From Thalassovita litoralis (GTDB lineage Bacteria; Pseudomonadota; Alphaproteobacteria; Rhodobacterales; Rhodobacteraceae): a stretch of 64,000 nt of DNA. Shown here piece after piece: positions 26,001 through 33,746 of the stretch. The notes beneath the pieces were generated by a model that saw nothing but the letters and a program-made list of their open reading frames with translations, did not search any database and had not been told where the DNA came from. The stretch lies in the NCBI RefSeq assembly GCF_900182725.1, contig NZ_FXTO01000015.1, positions 20,312 to 84,311 on the forward strand, given 5' to 3'. The position numbers and the translations under genes are program-made. How positions within the stretch are numbered: position 1 is the first letter of the stretch; each line of letters begins with the position of its first letter.

Positions 26001-26524
26001 CTGTCGCTTATACCGAAGCACCCGGCAGCATCCGCCAATTGCTGACACAGAGACTGCGGTGGTCCTTGGGAATGCTGCAATGTGCCTGGAAACACAAAGG
26101 AGCGATCAAGGAGCGCCGCGTGATCGGATTGCTCGCGATTCCCGATCTTGTTATCTTTGGTTACTTATTCCCGTTATTGGCCCCGATTGCCGATATTTTC
26201 GTTGTTATTCTGCTCTATAACGTGCTGGCAGGTGTATGGAGCGGAGAGGTTGGTGTGGCGGTGACCTCCATGCCCACCCATCTGCTTTGGGCCTATCTGC
26301 TTTTGCCGATGCTGGATTTGGCGACAACGGCCTATGCGCTCAAAACAGACCGAGATGAGAGTCTCGGCATGTTGCTGCTGTTCCCATTCCAGCGCTTCTT
26401 CTACCGACAGCTGCTGTATTTTTCCGTCTATCGCTCGTTGTTGCGCGCCCTGACAGGCAGTCTTGCAGAATGGGGACGGATGAAACGGTTTGGGACGAAC
26501 GGCATTCTGGTGGAGGCGACATGA
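23093..26524 (+). CDS. Tri-domain polymer enzyme: GH18-like, NodB deacetylase, GT2 synthase
   Basis: About 1143 residues from ATG 23093 (a start at 23072 adds seven; neither has a strong ribosome site). Order: cytoplasmic tail, helix at about 32-52, a periplasmic GH18-like barrel at about 100-440, a NodB polysaccharide deacetylase with TFDDGPH (about 508), SHTFSHP, YREPF and ILLHDGG, a helix near 705-730, then a GT2 synthase with DDGSTDGT, CIDADT, TEDADLT and QRLRW, followed by membrane helices. All NodB and GT2 catalytic motifs are present. In the GH18 part the usual D-F-E is LDFRQL, so the catalytic Glu is missing. It probably makes and partly deacetylates a beta-linked amino-sugar polymer. 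ATGA-coupled to the next gene. Confidence 0.85.
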   Translation: MALGGYSFVFDVDDEHGAKVFHDGTRHRGKRVKRLTVAIICIFLTWLMLFLDGTISLSGLWNEVTLRWQLNRLTGSVAQPAATTGSPGHIHDALPVAAFTDRGPHCMPQRPPAYAAMAGEAGHNQYFGHIPTALEWSTLSLKNSCDMLNVLMPDWVVLREGTRKIEIDIEDTSVRGTVEDYMARAVQHPQLLPTITLEFASAPESFVQQILHSDQSGDLSQNLSAISTGLEASGLCLDFRQLDAQALKQLTPFLNRFSAKFRADDLRSCLVLSVDQKIWSDRALMASFNHVILKAFREPWAGSTPAPLADPAWLEAVTRDALASIDPDRLTIALGNFAVEWQLRDPLPTLLPYGEAVSRIAEAGGQLRFSAETGNSFSSFRDDQNRSHKLWLMDAVSVHNQLQTLKGLGVRNIGIWSLGKEDPGLWNVLAEQYQDPASLMAQLSPMSLPNYISYEGKGAFLEVTSEAEPGLRFVSFDTQTGFVRDVEYQKLPKPYRLKRYGQPAAHKLVLTFDDGPHADYTRAILDTLKETQTPAAFFVVGARVLEEPDLLKRMIEEGHEVGSHTFSHPRMDQVSQSRTALEHGMMSKLIAGYSGHETKLYREPFLRAGGPIEASRVRSLMDVQARGGIISGMDIVPKDWEGLTTQEIVDYVVGEVKRGAGNVILLHDGGEDRSASVAAVPLLIATLRTEGYEFTTLADLLGTTHSALMPETGGSWLLFDRLSFEFLSVSWSGLEWVFWAVLIIGVVRMLSILVLAIIRQRTPPLKAGYHPKVTVVIPAHNEENVIVKCVRSVLANDYANFDVLIVDDGSTDGTFDRLFATFCNTPRVRLLAQFNRGKWAALNTAIAAVKSEVIVCIDADTEVRPDAIRHLVQQFNNPRVGAVAGKIAVGNRKGLLTRLQALEYVTSQNFDRRAYDLLNGMLVVPGALGAWRVDAIRKAGLYSRDTMTEDADLTIAVTRAGYRVTYEERAVAYTEAPGSIRQLLTQRLRWSLGMLQCAWKHKGAIKERRVIGLLAIPDLVIFGYLFPLLAPIADIFVVILLYNVLAGVWSGEVGVAVTSMPTHLLWAYLLLPMLDLATTAYALKTDRDESLGMLLLFPFQRFFYRQLLYFSVYRSLLRALTGSLAEWGRMKRFGTNGILVEAT

Positions 26525-29046
26525 AGCGGCGTATTTTTCTACTCGGTTCAACAGCGGCCCTGTTTGCGGGGCATATACGCCCTCGCCCGGCCCACGCAGC
26601 CATAGAGACTGCCTCGGTGGCCATTGTGCTTACCGATATTTCTGCTCAGACCGATGCTACGCGGATCAAACGCATTGCAGCCTTTTGTTTCGACAAAGGA
26701 CTTTGGCTGACATGCGGTGTTAGGCTACCTGAAAGTGCAGCGGACGCTCAGACACAGGATTACATGAGCTTGCTGCGGGCGCTCGGGGATTTTGGAAATG
26801 GTCTTGAGCTGGCTGTTCAAATTCCCGATCTCGCACTGCGCCCTGCCTATGCGCAGGCGCGTGTCGCACATGATGCACAAGCACAGCTGAGCCAACTCCT
26901 TGGGCGTCCAGCCTATCTGCAGAGTTTGATCTGTGATGATCAGGACGCGCTGGATGTGCCGACAGGTGTGCGTTCAGCGGGTATTCGTAACATATTGCTG
27001 CGCCCTGACACTCTTCGCGAAGCGTCTTCAGAAACCTGGCCTAATGGGCTGGTGCGTTTCTTCGGGGGAGAAAACCTGGTGCCTGCTGCAAGTTTTCGCT
27101 TTTCCAAACGGCGGCCGGGGCCAGAGAACCACTACATCTATTATCTTTCGGCGAACACATTTGACCAGATGCCCGAAGCGCAGCTGATGCAGTGGATGTC
27201 CGCTTTTGTCGACGAAATACTGGATCAGGAGCTTGCCGGTGAGTTGGCCCTGATGACGGCCGCCGAATTGCAGATGCGCGGTTATTTCGAATTTCGCAAA
27301 CAGATCGCAGTTCGCCTTGTTTTGCCCGAAGCAGCTTTACCCGCCCAGCAGGCGCACAGCAAAGCGGTCCAGGCTCAGTTGGCCAAATATGGCATTCCCA
27401 GTTTTATAACCTCTGTCGCCAGATCTAAAGACACACAGGATGCGCAGCATTTCTGGGTTCCTCAACCTCCCACTGCAGGTGCCCCTCCCCCAACAAAGGA
27501 TGTCACGCCAGTCACATTGATCTGCGAAACCAACATGCCGCTTACCCTGCAGGCCAAGACCGATTTGCCCCTCGGCTCACTCATCTCCTTTGCGCCAATA
27601 CAATCCGGAGCCTTTGGGGTTGATGCATGCAGTATTCTGCAGATACCCAGCCTTTCGGGATTAAATGCATCCAAACAAGATATCCGCGCGGCATTGATCC
27701 AGGCCGGCAATGTTGTTCTGGAGATTGATTTGTCGGCTCCTCCGGCTTTGCTGAACGTCGAAAATCTGGTCAAACGGCTGGCATCGCTGCAACAGGATGT
27801 GGCTACGGAATTCGTTAGTCTCGACACTCTGGCAGCCTCCCTGTCGACCGGCAGCACGGTTGAAGCCCGACACCGGAAGACACTCCTGGCCAGAACCAAA
27901 AGTATTGAGACTGCCTCCGGGGTCAGTCAGGCGGAGCGGGCACAATTACTGGAAGATGCCAAGTTGGCCTGGCAGTATTTCGACAAATTCACCAACCCTC
28001 TGACTGGCCTGTGCCCTGCCACTGTGGGGGGGACCTCCGAAGGAGATATTCTGCGTAACGTTACGATGTGGGACGTCGGTAGTCACATCAATGCATTGGT
28101 GGCGGCAACGGAGTTAGGCTTCATCAACAGAAAAATGCTGGAGCGGGCGATGGACCGTATCCTGCCTAATATCGCCGGACGGCGTTCAGAGGACAGGTTG
28201 TTGCCACAGGGCTGGATCCGGACGGATCGCAATAAATGGGGCACCCGGAACTTTGATGGTTCCGATGCCGGTCGTTTGCTATCGTCGCTGGACAATCTGC
28301 GCCGCAAATTTGGCATGGAAGAGCAATTACAGGCTCTGGTTGGATCCTGGGACCTGCCAAAGATCATCCAGAACGGGGAAATCCATTCGGTTACGGATGG
28401 TGTGTTACAATCCATCTACGTTTCGCATTCAGCCCATTATGCTGCCCGGGCTTTTCGGCGCTGGGGATTGAGTGTCAGTTCCCCCTATGAAACATTCGAC
28501 AACAGAACCCGGGCGGATGGTGAGATTGCATTGCTGGAAGCTGCCGCCCGGATCGGCCCGATCGGTGCTGAGCCGTTGCTCCTGGAGGCTATGGAGCAAG
28601 GGATGTCTCAGGAGAGCGCCTATCTTGCTGAGGTTTTGTTCCATGCCCAGGTTGAGGAATATGCCGAAACAGGTCGGCTGCTCTGTGTGTCAGAAACTCC
28701 CATCGATCAAAGCCCCTGGTTTATCTATCAGGGTTTGTTGTTGAGCGCTGAAGGCCGTAGATGGGCTTTGGATACGGTCGGGGGGATGCCGCAATATCAA
28801 ACCGAGGCTGCCGCTGAGGAATATCTCGCGGTGAGTTCAAAGGCGGCTTATCTTTGGGCGGCTTACCGGCCCGGTGAGTTTGCCGGGCGACTGGTGCGAC
28901 TTGTCCGGGAGAAAGCCAAAACACCGTTTGGCTTCGCCTCCAGCATCAACATCAAAACCCAGCGCGCCACAGAACTTTATTCTGATCTGAATACCAATGC
29001 CGTCATTCTGCAAGCCATTGCATATCGTCTGAAACAGACAGGATAA
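26521..29046 (+). CDS. Periplasmic DUF3131 (glucoamylase-like) protein
   Basis: 841 residues from ATG 26521, which overlaps the upstream stop (ATGA) and starts a signal peptide (MKRRIFLLGSTAALFAG...AHA). Residues about 35-250 look like a degenerate carbohydrate-esterase-type barrel (IVLTDISAQTD). The C-terminal 360 residues match DUF3131, an alpha/alpha-barrel related to glucoamylases: AWQYFDKFTNPLTGLCPA, VTMWDVGSHINALVAATELG, WGTRNFDGSDAGRLL. Such proteins sit in polysaccharide operons and may trim the product. Tight coupling to the tri-domain synthase supports a joint role. The substrate is unknown. Confidence 0.75.
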   Translation: MKRRIFLLGSTAALFAGHIRPRPAHAAIETASVAIVLTDISAQTDATRIKRIAAFCFDKGLWLTCGVRLPESAADAQTQDYMSLLRALGDFGNGLELAVQIPDLALRPAYAQARVAHDAQAQLSQLLGRPAYLQSLICDDQDALDVPTGVRSAGIRNILLRPDTLREASSETWPNGLVRFFGGENLVPAASFRFSKRRPGPENHYIYYLSANTFDQMPEAQLMQWMSAFVDEILDQELAGELALMTAAELQMRGYFEFRKQIAVRLVLPEAALPAQQAHSKAVQAQLAKYGIPSFITSVARSKDTQDAQHFWVPQPPTAGAPPPTKDVTPVTLICETNMPLTLQAKTDLPLGSLISFAPIQSGAFGVDACSILQIPSLSGLNASKQDIRAALIQAGNVVLEIDLSAPPALLNVENLVKRLASLQQDVATEFVSLDTLAASLSTGSTVEARHRKTLLARTKSIETASGVSQAERAQLLEDAKLAWQYFDKFTNPLTGLCPATVGGTSEGDILRNVTMWDVGSHINALVAATELGFINRKMLERAMDRILPNIAGRRSEDRLLPQGWIRTDRNKWGTRNFDGSDAGRLLSSLDNLRRKFGMEEQLQALVGSWDLPKIIQNGEIHSVTDGVLQSIYVSHSAHYAARAFRRWGLSVSSPYETFDNRTRADGEIALLEAAARIGPIGAEPLLLEAMEQGMSQESAYLAEVLFHAQVEEYAETGRLLCVSETPIDQSPWFIYQGLLLSAEGRRWALDTVGGMPQYQTEAAAEEYLAVSSKAAYLWAAYRPGEFAGRLVRLVREKAKTPFGFASSINIKTQRATELYSDLNTNAVILQAIAYRLKQTG

Positions 29047-29125
29047 ATTGTTATATCTTGTGGCATCAAACCTGTAAGACTGGCAAAACAACTCCGACAG
29101 TCAGAGTGATCAAGGGGTAGGTGAC

Positions 29126-31042
29126 GTGGTAAAGCAGCATCGGCTGGATATTGACGGGCTGCGCGCCTTTGCTGTTTTTGCTGTCATCATCAATCATGCC
29201 GATGCCGGAGCCCTTCAGTCGGGCTTTCTGGGCGTGGACATTTTCTTTGTCATTTCCGGCTACGTCATCACGCGATCCTTACTGGGACAGCCTGACAACT
29301 CTCTCAGAAGGTTTTTAACCGGCTTTTATTCCCGACGTTTCAAGCGCCTCATGCCGGCGCTCCTCCTTTGCGTCACAGTGACAGTTGCAGTGCTGTTTTT
29401 GGTGGATCCTGATCCGGCCATTTCATTCCGAACTGGTCTGTTGGCCCTCCTCGGTCTGGGCAATGTATTCTTGTATATCCAGTCTCTGGATTACTTTTCA
29501 GCCGATATTGCGTTCAACGCTTTTACGCATACGTGGTCGCTGGGGGTGGAGGAACAGTTTTACCTCGTCGCACCTGCTCTCATCTGGTCCGGGTTGCGTT
29601 TGTCGGGTCCCGGCTCCAGACATGTCCTCTTCACCGTAATGGCCACCTTATCCGCCCTGTCGCTGCTGCTGTTTCTGACTTATTGGAACCGGCAACCCCT
29701 TGCGTCTTTTTACCTGCTCCACACCCGATTGTGGGAACTCGGTGTTGGCGTACTCCTCGCCCTCACCTTGCCCTCAGACAGGGCTGACAAGACGAAACCT
29801 CTGCGCTGGTTTGGTTGGCAGACAGGCATTCTGGTCCTTTTGGTCGGTAGTTTGACGCTTTCTGATATGGATGGCCGATGGCTTATTTTACTCGCGGTTT
29901 CGGGAACTGCCGGGATCATTGCGGCCCCGGATCGGTCGCGCTTTCTGCACAACAGACCAGCAGTCTATCTGGGTGCCATTTCCTATTCTCTCTATCTGTG
30001 GCACTGGCCTTTGCTGGTCTTCCGTAATCTGTCTCCAGATCATGTCCTGACTTCACCGGAATTTCTGATTGGGTTGTTATTTCTGGCAGCTACCCTGTCC
30101 TATCATTTAGTCGAGCATCCACTGCGCCACAGACCCTGGTGGCCGAACCGCCGCAGTGCGGCAGGCACTATCTGCCTTGGTCTCTGCATCGCATTGGGGG
30201 CGCTCAGCCTGTGGCAAATCCCAGTGGGTCAACAGCGGAATCTGTCAACGCTGGAACGCCCGACCCTAATGCTGCCGACGGGGCTGCCACATGATCCGAC
30301 CTGTGTCGTTGATGACGGCCGGCGCCCGCTCAGACCAGGAACCTTCACGGATTGCACCTTCCCTCCCCTGGATGGATCAGAAACCCGCACAATCTGGGCG
30401 ATGGGTGATTCCCATATTGGTCATTTCCAAGCATTGCTGGTCGCATTACATGAAGACACCGGAGTTGGTTTCCACCTTGTTGAAACACCGGGGCAGCTTT
30501 TTCCCCCACCGACACATATGACGACCAGTTCCCGGGACATTTTACTCGATCAGATGAAGCGCCATTTGCAACCCGGTGACATTATCTTCATCAGCCGTAT
30601 TTACCTGACCAGAACAGTTGCACCCGCTTTACGGGATGACATCATCCCCGAATGGTTGCCGGTTTTGTCGCAATTCGCGGAAGACATGAAGAACCGCTCA
30701 GTTGAGGTGATCGTGGCCGGTCCTCCTCCGATGTACAACTTTGCCGACATACGGATATGTCAAAGCACGGCTTTCAAAAGCTGCGCTGTGCCTCGCCGTC
30801 ACCTGGAACCCGTCATCACCCAAACCGAAGCACTACTGGCACAACTTGCAGAGCAGCATGACAATCTGAAAATCCTGCGGGTGTTCGATCAACTCTGCCC
30901 CCCGGATAAACCCGTTTGCCTGCCACTCAGGAATGGGTTTTTGACGATGCGGGATCGTGACCACTTGAATGCTTTAGGTGCCTTGCTTCTGAAAAAAGAT
31001 TTCATGAAAATTGCGGGTTTGACGACACGACCGTCACACTGA
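29126..31042 (+). CDS. Acyltransferase 3 with C-terminal SGNH domain (OafA/YrhL type)
   Basis: 638 residues from GTG 29126 (AAGGGG nine bases upstream). The N-terminal 350 residues are an acyltransferase-3 membrane domain: LDIDGLRAFAVFAVIINH with the catalytic His, GVDIFFVISGYVI, TWSLGVEEQFYL, and about ten helices. The C-terminal part has the SGNH motif MGDSHIGHF and later RDHLNALGA. These enzymes O-acetylate surface glycans, moving an acyl group across the membrane. It lies 79 bases behind the DUF3131 gene, so it probably decorates the polymer made by that operon (inference). Confidence 0.88.
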   Translation: MVKQHRLDIDGLRAFAVFAVIINHADAGALQSGFLGVDIFFVISGYVITRSLLGQPDNSLRRFLTGFYSRRFKRLMPALLLCVTVTVAVLFLVDPDPAISFRTGLLALLGLGNVFLYIQSLDYFSADIAFNAFTHTWSLGVEEQFYLVAPALIWSGLRLSGPGSRHVLFTVMATLSALSLLLFLTYWNRQPLASFYLLHTRLWELGVGVLLALTLPSDRADKTKPLRWFGWQTGILVLLVGSLTLSDMDGRWLILLAVSGTAGIIAAPDRSRFLHNRPAVYLGAISYSLYLWHWPLLVFRNLSPDHVLTSPEFLIGLLFLAATLSYHLVEHPLRHRPWWPNRRSAAGTICLGLCIALGALSLWQIPVGQQRNLSTLERPTLMLPTGLPHDPTCVVDDGRRPLRPGTFTDCTFPPLDGSETRTIWAMGDSHIGHFQALLVALHEDTGVGFHLVETPGQLFPPPTHMTTSSRDILLDQMKRHLQPGDIIFISRIYLTRTVAPALRDDIIPEWLPVLSQFAEDMKNRSVEVIVAGPPPMYNFADIRICQSTAFKSCAVPRRHLEPVITQTEALLAQLAEQHDNLKILRVFDQLCPPDKPVCLPLRNGFLTMRDRDHLNALGALLLKKDFMKIAGLTTRPSH

Positions 31043-31142
31043 CGTTGCTCAATGCCACCCTTTGGACACAGCTCTGCTACCTAAAGCGAAGCCACGCGGA
31101 AAAGTTTGCCACAGAGCCGGTGGGGATTGATCCAAAGAACTG

Positions 31143-31161
31143 TGCGCATATATCATGCGCA
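31143..31161. promoter_or_regulatory. Candidate ccdA operator
   Basis: TGCGCAT (31143-31149) and ATGCGCA (31155-31161) are perfect inverted repeats with a 5-base spacer, ending 16 bases before the ccdA start. CcdA-type antitoxins autoregulate through such sites. Confidence 0.45.
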
Positions 31162-31177
31162 TGAAGGAGATGATCAG

Positions 31178-31414
31178 ATGCAAACTCCAACCGTTCCCAA
31201 GAAACCCACCAATCTGTCTCTGGACCAGGGCTTGTTAAGCGAGGCCCGGTCCTTCGGGGTAAATCTCTCTCAGGCCGCAGAGGCGGGTTTGCGACATGCG
31301 GTTCAGGATGCAAAGGCGGCGGCATGGAAGCGTGAGAATGCCAAAGCGATTGAATCTTCCAATCAGTGGGTCGAGGAGAACGGCTTACCTCTAGAGAAAT
31401 ATCGGCCCTTTTGA
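31178..31414 (+). CDS. ccdA: CcdA-type antitoxin
   Basis: 78 residues from ATG 31178 with GAAGGAGA upstream. An N-terminal ribbon-helix-helix (TNLSLDQGLLSEARSFGVNLSQAAEAGL) is followed by the CcdB-wrapping tail ENAKAIESSNQWVEENGLPLEKYRPF, ending as CcdA proteins do. It normally neutralises the gyrase poison CcdB and represses the operon. Here its partner is only an N-terminal stub fused to transposase sequence, so this is now an orphan antitoxin. Its stop overlaps the stub's ATG (ATGA-type coupling), as in intact ccdAB. Confidence 0.85.
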   Translation: MQTPTVPKKPTNLSLDQGLLSEARSFGVNLSQAAEAGLRHAVQDAKAAAWKRENAKAIESSNQWVEENGLPLEKYRPF

Positions 31415-31647
31415 TGGCGCGCTTTGATATCTATCCCAGTCCGGACGGGGCGGGCTATTTGCTCGATGTTCAGGCCGACCTTCTGGACGCTCTGAATATC
31501 GTCACGGCAAAGATGAATGACATCGACCCGCAGGCATGGTTGGCCGATGTGCTGGCCCAGCTACCGGATATGCCGATCTCGCGCGTGCATGAATTGCTGC
31601 CTTGGCATTGGAAGGCCGTAACCGAAATGAAGAGGATTGCCGCATGA
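31414..31647 (+). pseudogene. Chimera: CcdB N-terminus fused in frame to IS66 TnpC C-terminus
   Basis: 77 codons from ATG 31414. The first 28 or so, MARFDIYPSPDGAGYLLDVQ and DLLDAL, are the start of CcdB. From about residue 29 the sequence is the end of an IS66-family transposase: VTAKMNDIDPQAWLADVLAQ then HELLPWHWK. The join lies near 31497-31502 with no frame loss. The gyrase-poisoning C-terminal helix of CcdB is gone and the transposase DDE core is gone, so neither activity can remain. Arose by deletion between an inserted IS66 and ccdB. Confidence 0.85.
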
Positions 31648-32246
31648 TCCTGGTTGCGCGCCTCAAGGTGACATTATCTGACGTCGAGCCTCAGGTATTG
31701 CGGCGCTTCGATGTGCCATTGAAGATTAAACTCAACCGCCTGCACGAAGCGATCCAAGCCGCCATGGGCTGGACAGACAGCCACCTTTACGAGTTCCGGG
31801 CCGGCGGCGTTGGCTGGGGGGTGCCAGATCCTGACGGCTATTACGATGGCCCGCTGCCGGCCAGCAAAACCAGCCTGCTCGACGTGCTCGAGGATGTCGG
31901 CACCAAGACCATCCATTACATCTATGACTTCGGCGACAACTGGCACCATGTGATCAAGGTCGAGAAAATCGACGATGCCATGCCAGGTGCCGACTATCCG
32001 CGCCTTGTCAGGGCCATCGGCGCCTGTCCGCCGGAAGATGTGGGTGGGTTCCCCGGCTACGCCGACTTCCTTGACGCCATGGCAGACCCCAAGCACGAAG
32101 AACATGGCCGGATGGTGGAATGGTATGGGGAAAAGTTCGATCCCGATGAGGCTGAAATCGGCCGTATCCTCGACAACTTCGAGCGCCTCGCCAAAAAGTG
32201 GACCCCCAAGCCACGCAAACCAAAGGCCGCACCCAAAAGCCTCTGA
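31644..32246 (+). CDS. Plasmid pRiA4b ORF-3 family protein (IS66 passenger)
   Basis: 200 residues from ATG 31644, overlapping the preceding stop (ATGA). It shows the family pattern: LSDVEPQVLRRFDVPL, LHEAIQAAMGWTDSHLYEF, TIHYIYDFGDNWHHVIKVE and GACPPEDVGGFPGYADFL. Proteins of this family are often encoded just behind IS66 transposase genes; their function is not established. It looks complete. The same family reappears as a fragment at 61550. Confidence 0.85.
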   Translation: MILVARLKVTLSDVEPQVLRRFDVPLKIKLNRLHEAIQAAMGWTDSHLYEFRAGGVGWGVPDPDGYYDGPLPASKTSLLDVLEDVGTKTIHYIYDFGDNWHHVIKVEKIDDAMPGADYPRLVRAIGACPPEDVGGFPGYADFLDAMADPKHEEHGRMVEWYGEKFDPDEAEIGRILDNFERLAKKWTPKPRKPKAAPKSL

Positions 32247-32604
32247 TCAATCTAGCGCGGCTGCGGCCTTCGCCGGAGGCCTACTATTGAGACTTCAAAC
32301 GGTGTGCTTCACGTGCTTGACGGCATGATCTTGCCGAAATAAGCTAGGTACGAGCCAAAGAGTACCGAATGGGTCGCCTGTAAGGGCGGCCCGTTTTCCA
32401 TTTTGCAGCATGCAGTGAATATGTTATCTGCACTCTCAGGCGCCGTCTGTGTCTTCGAGATGATCTCTCCAACATCATCACCCCGGAAGGCAGTGCACAA
32501 GGCAGATGGTGCCTACCTCACTTTCCATCACCTTCTTCTCAAACTCCATTGATCTTCGCGCGGCTTTGCGGGATGTCTGTCGCAAAGCAGAAGGAAGACA
32601 GCCT
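32247..32604. other. Intergenic stretch, presumed end of the IS66 remnant
   Basis: About 358 bases without a recognised gene. The right boundary of the IS66 material is probably here, but no terminal inverted repeat could be matched because the left end has been lost. The promoter and ribosome site (AGAAGGAAG) of gpsA lie at its right end. Confidence 0.4.
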
Positions 32605-33579
32605 ATGTATTCTGATGGGGTCGCTGTAATCGGGGCTGGGGCTTTTGGAACCGCTCTGGCCATCGCCCAGGCTGCCAAGCAGCAGAATGTCATTCTCTGG
32701 GGGCGTGATCCGGACACGATGGGCACTATAAATGCGCTTCGGGAAAATAATGCACGTCTCCCGGGCCTGAGGCTTCCGGGTAACATCACGGTCACTGCGA
32801 ATATGGCATCTCTTCATGGTCAAATGACCGTGCTGCTTTCTGTTCCGACCCAATCCTTACGTGGCTTCTTGCAGGAGCATGCACAGTGGCTTGCGTCTCA
32901 TATGCTGGTTGTTTGCTGTAAGGGCGTCGAGCGAGGCACCGGTCTTTTACCAGAAGAAATCGTAAAAAGCGTCCTTCCGCAGGCGGTTACAGCAGTTCTC
33001 ACAGGCCCCAGTTTCGCCGATGACATCGGGCGCGGCAAACCGACGGCCCTGACGCTTGCAACGGATGTCCCATCTGGTGGGGAGCTTCAGGAAACGCTTT
33101 CCACACCAACCTTACGGCTTTATCTGAGCGACGATCCCCGAGGGGCGCAATTAGGGGGAGCGTTGAAAAACGTGGTGGCACTCGCGGCAGGGATGGTGAT
33201 CGGGGCAGATCTTGGAGAAAGTGCCCGCGCGGCGCTGATGACCCGTGGATTTGCCGAAATTGTCCGTCTGGCCCAAGTTCAAGGCGCACATCCGGAAACG
33301 CTTTGGGGCCTCTCTGGGTTTGGCGATCTGATCCTGACGTGCTCCTCGGAAAAATCCCGTAATTTTTCCTATGGCGTCCAGTTTGCCCAAGGGCACCACA
33401 TGATCGACGGCGTGACCGTTGAAGGTGTCATGACAGCCCATGCCATATGTGAGCAGAATCTCGATATAGATTTGCCCGTGATCTACATGGTGTCACGGCT
33501 TCTGAAAGGAGAAGTCTCAGTGCCGCAGGCGATGGAAACACTGTTGCAACGCCCTTTGAAATCCGAGCGTCTGCTATAG
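32605..33579 (+). CDS. gpsA: Glycerol-3-phosphate dehydrogenase [NAD(P)+]
   Basis: 324 residues from ATG 32605 (AGAAGGAAG upstream). Rossmann motif VIGAGAFGTALA, then VCCKGVERGTG, GPSFADDIGRGKPTAL with the catalytic Lys region LKNVVALAAGMVIG, and ESARAALMTRGFAEI and GLSGFGDLILTCSS at the C-terminal domain. It reduces dihydroxyacetone phosphate to glycerol-3-phosphate, the backbone of phospholipids. All key motifs are present, and length is normal. It is a housekeeping gene in an otherwise accessory region, so either a second copy or a transferred essential gene. Confidence 0.93.
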   Translation: MYSDGVAVIGAGAFGTALAIAQAAKQQNVILWGRDPDTMGTINALRENNARLPGLRLPGNITVTANMASLHGQMTVLLSVPTQSLRGFLQEHAQWLASHMLVVCCKGVERGTGLLPEEIVKSVLPQAVTAVLTGPSFADDIGRGKPTALTLATDVPSGGELQETLSTPTLRLYLSDDPRGAQLGGALKNVVALAAGMVIGADLGESARAALMTRGFAEIVRLAQVQGAHPETLWGLSGFGDLILTCSSEKSRNFSYGVQFAQGHHMIDGVTVEGVMTAHAICEQNLDIDLPVIYMVSRLLKGEVSVPQAMETLLQRPLKSERLL

Positions 33580-33746
33580 CTGTTGACTTCCGTTGAAAAC
33601 GGCCCCGGTATTTTCACCGAGAGTTACTCCTGCATGTGACGTCTAAGAACTGATCACGCAGGCTTGCAGAGTCATCAAAAGTTGTATTCTTCTCATCACA
33701 CAGGGCAAAAATCTAATACGCTGCCCGTCATTGAGGGGAGTAGAAT

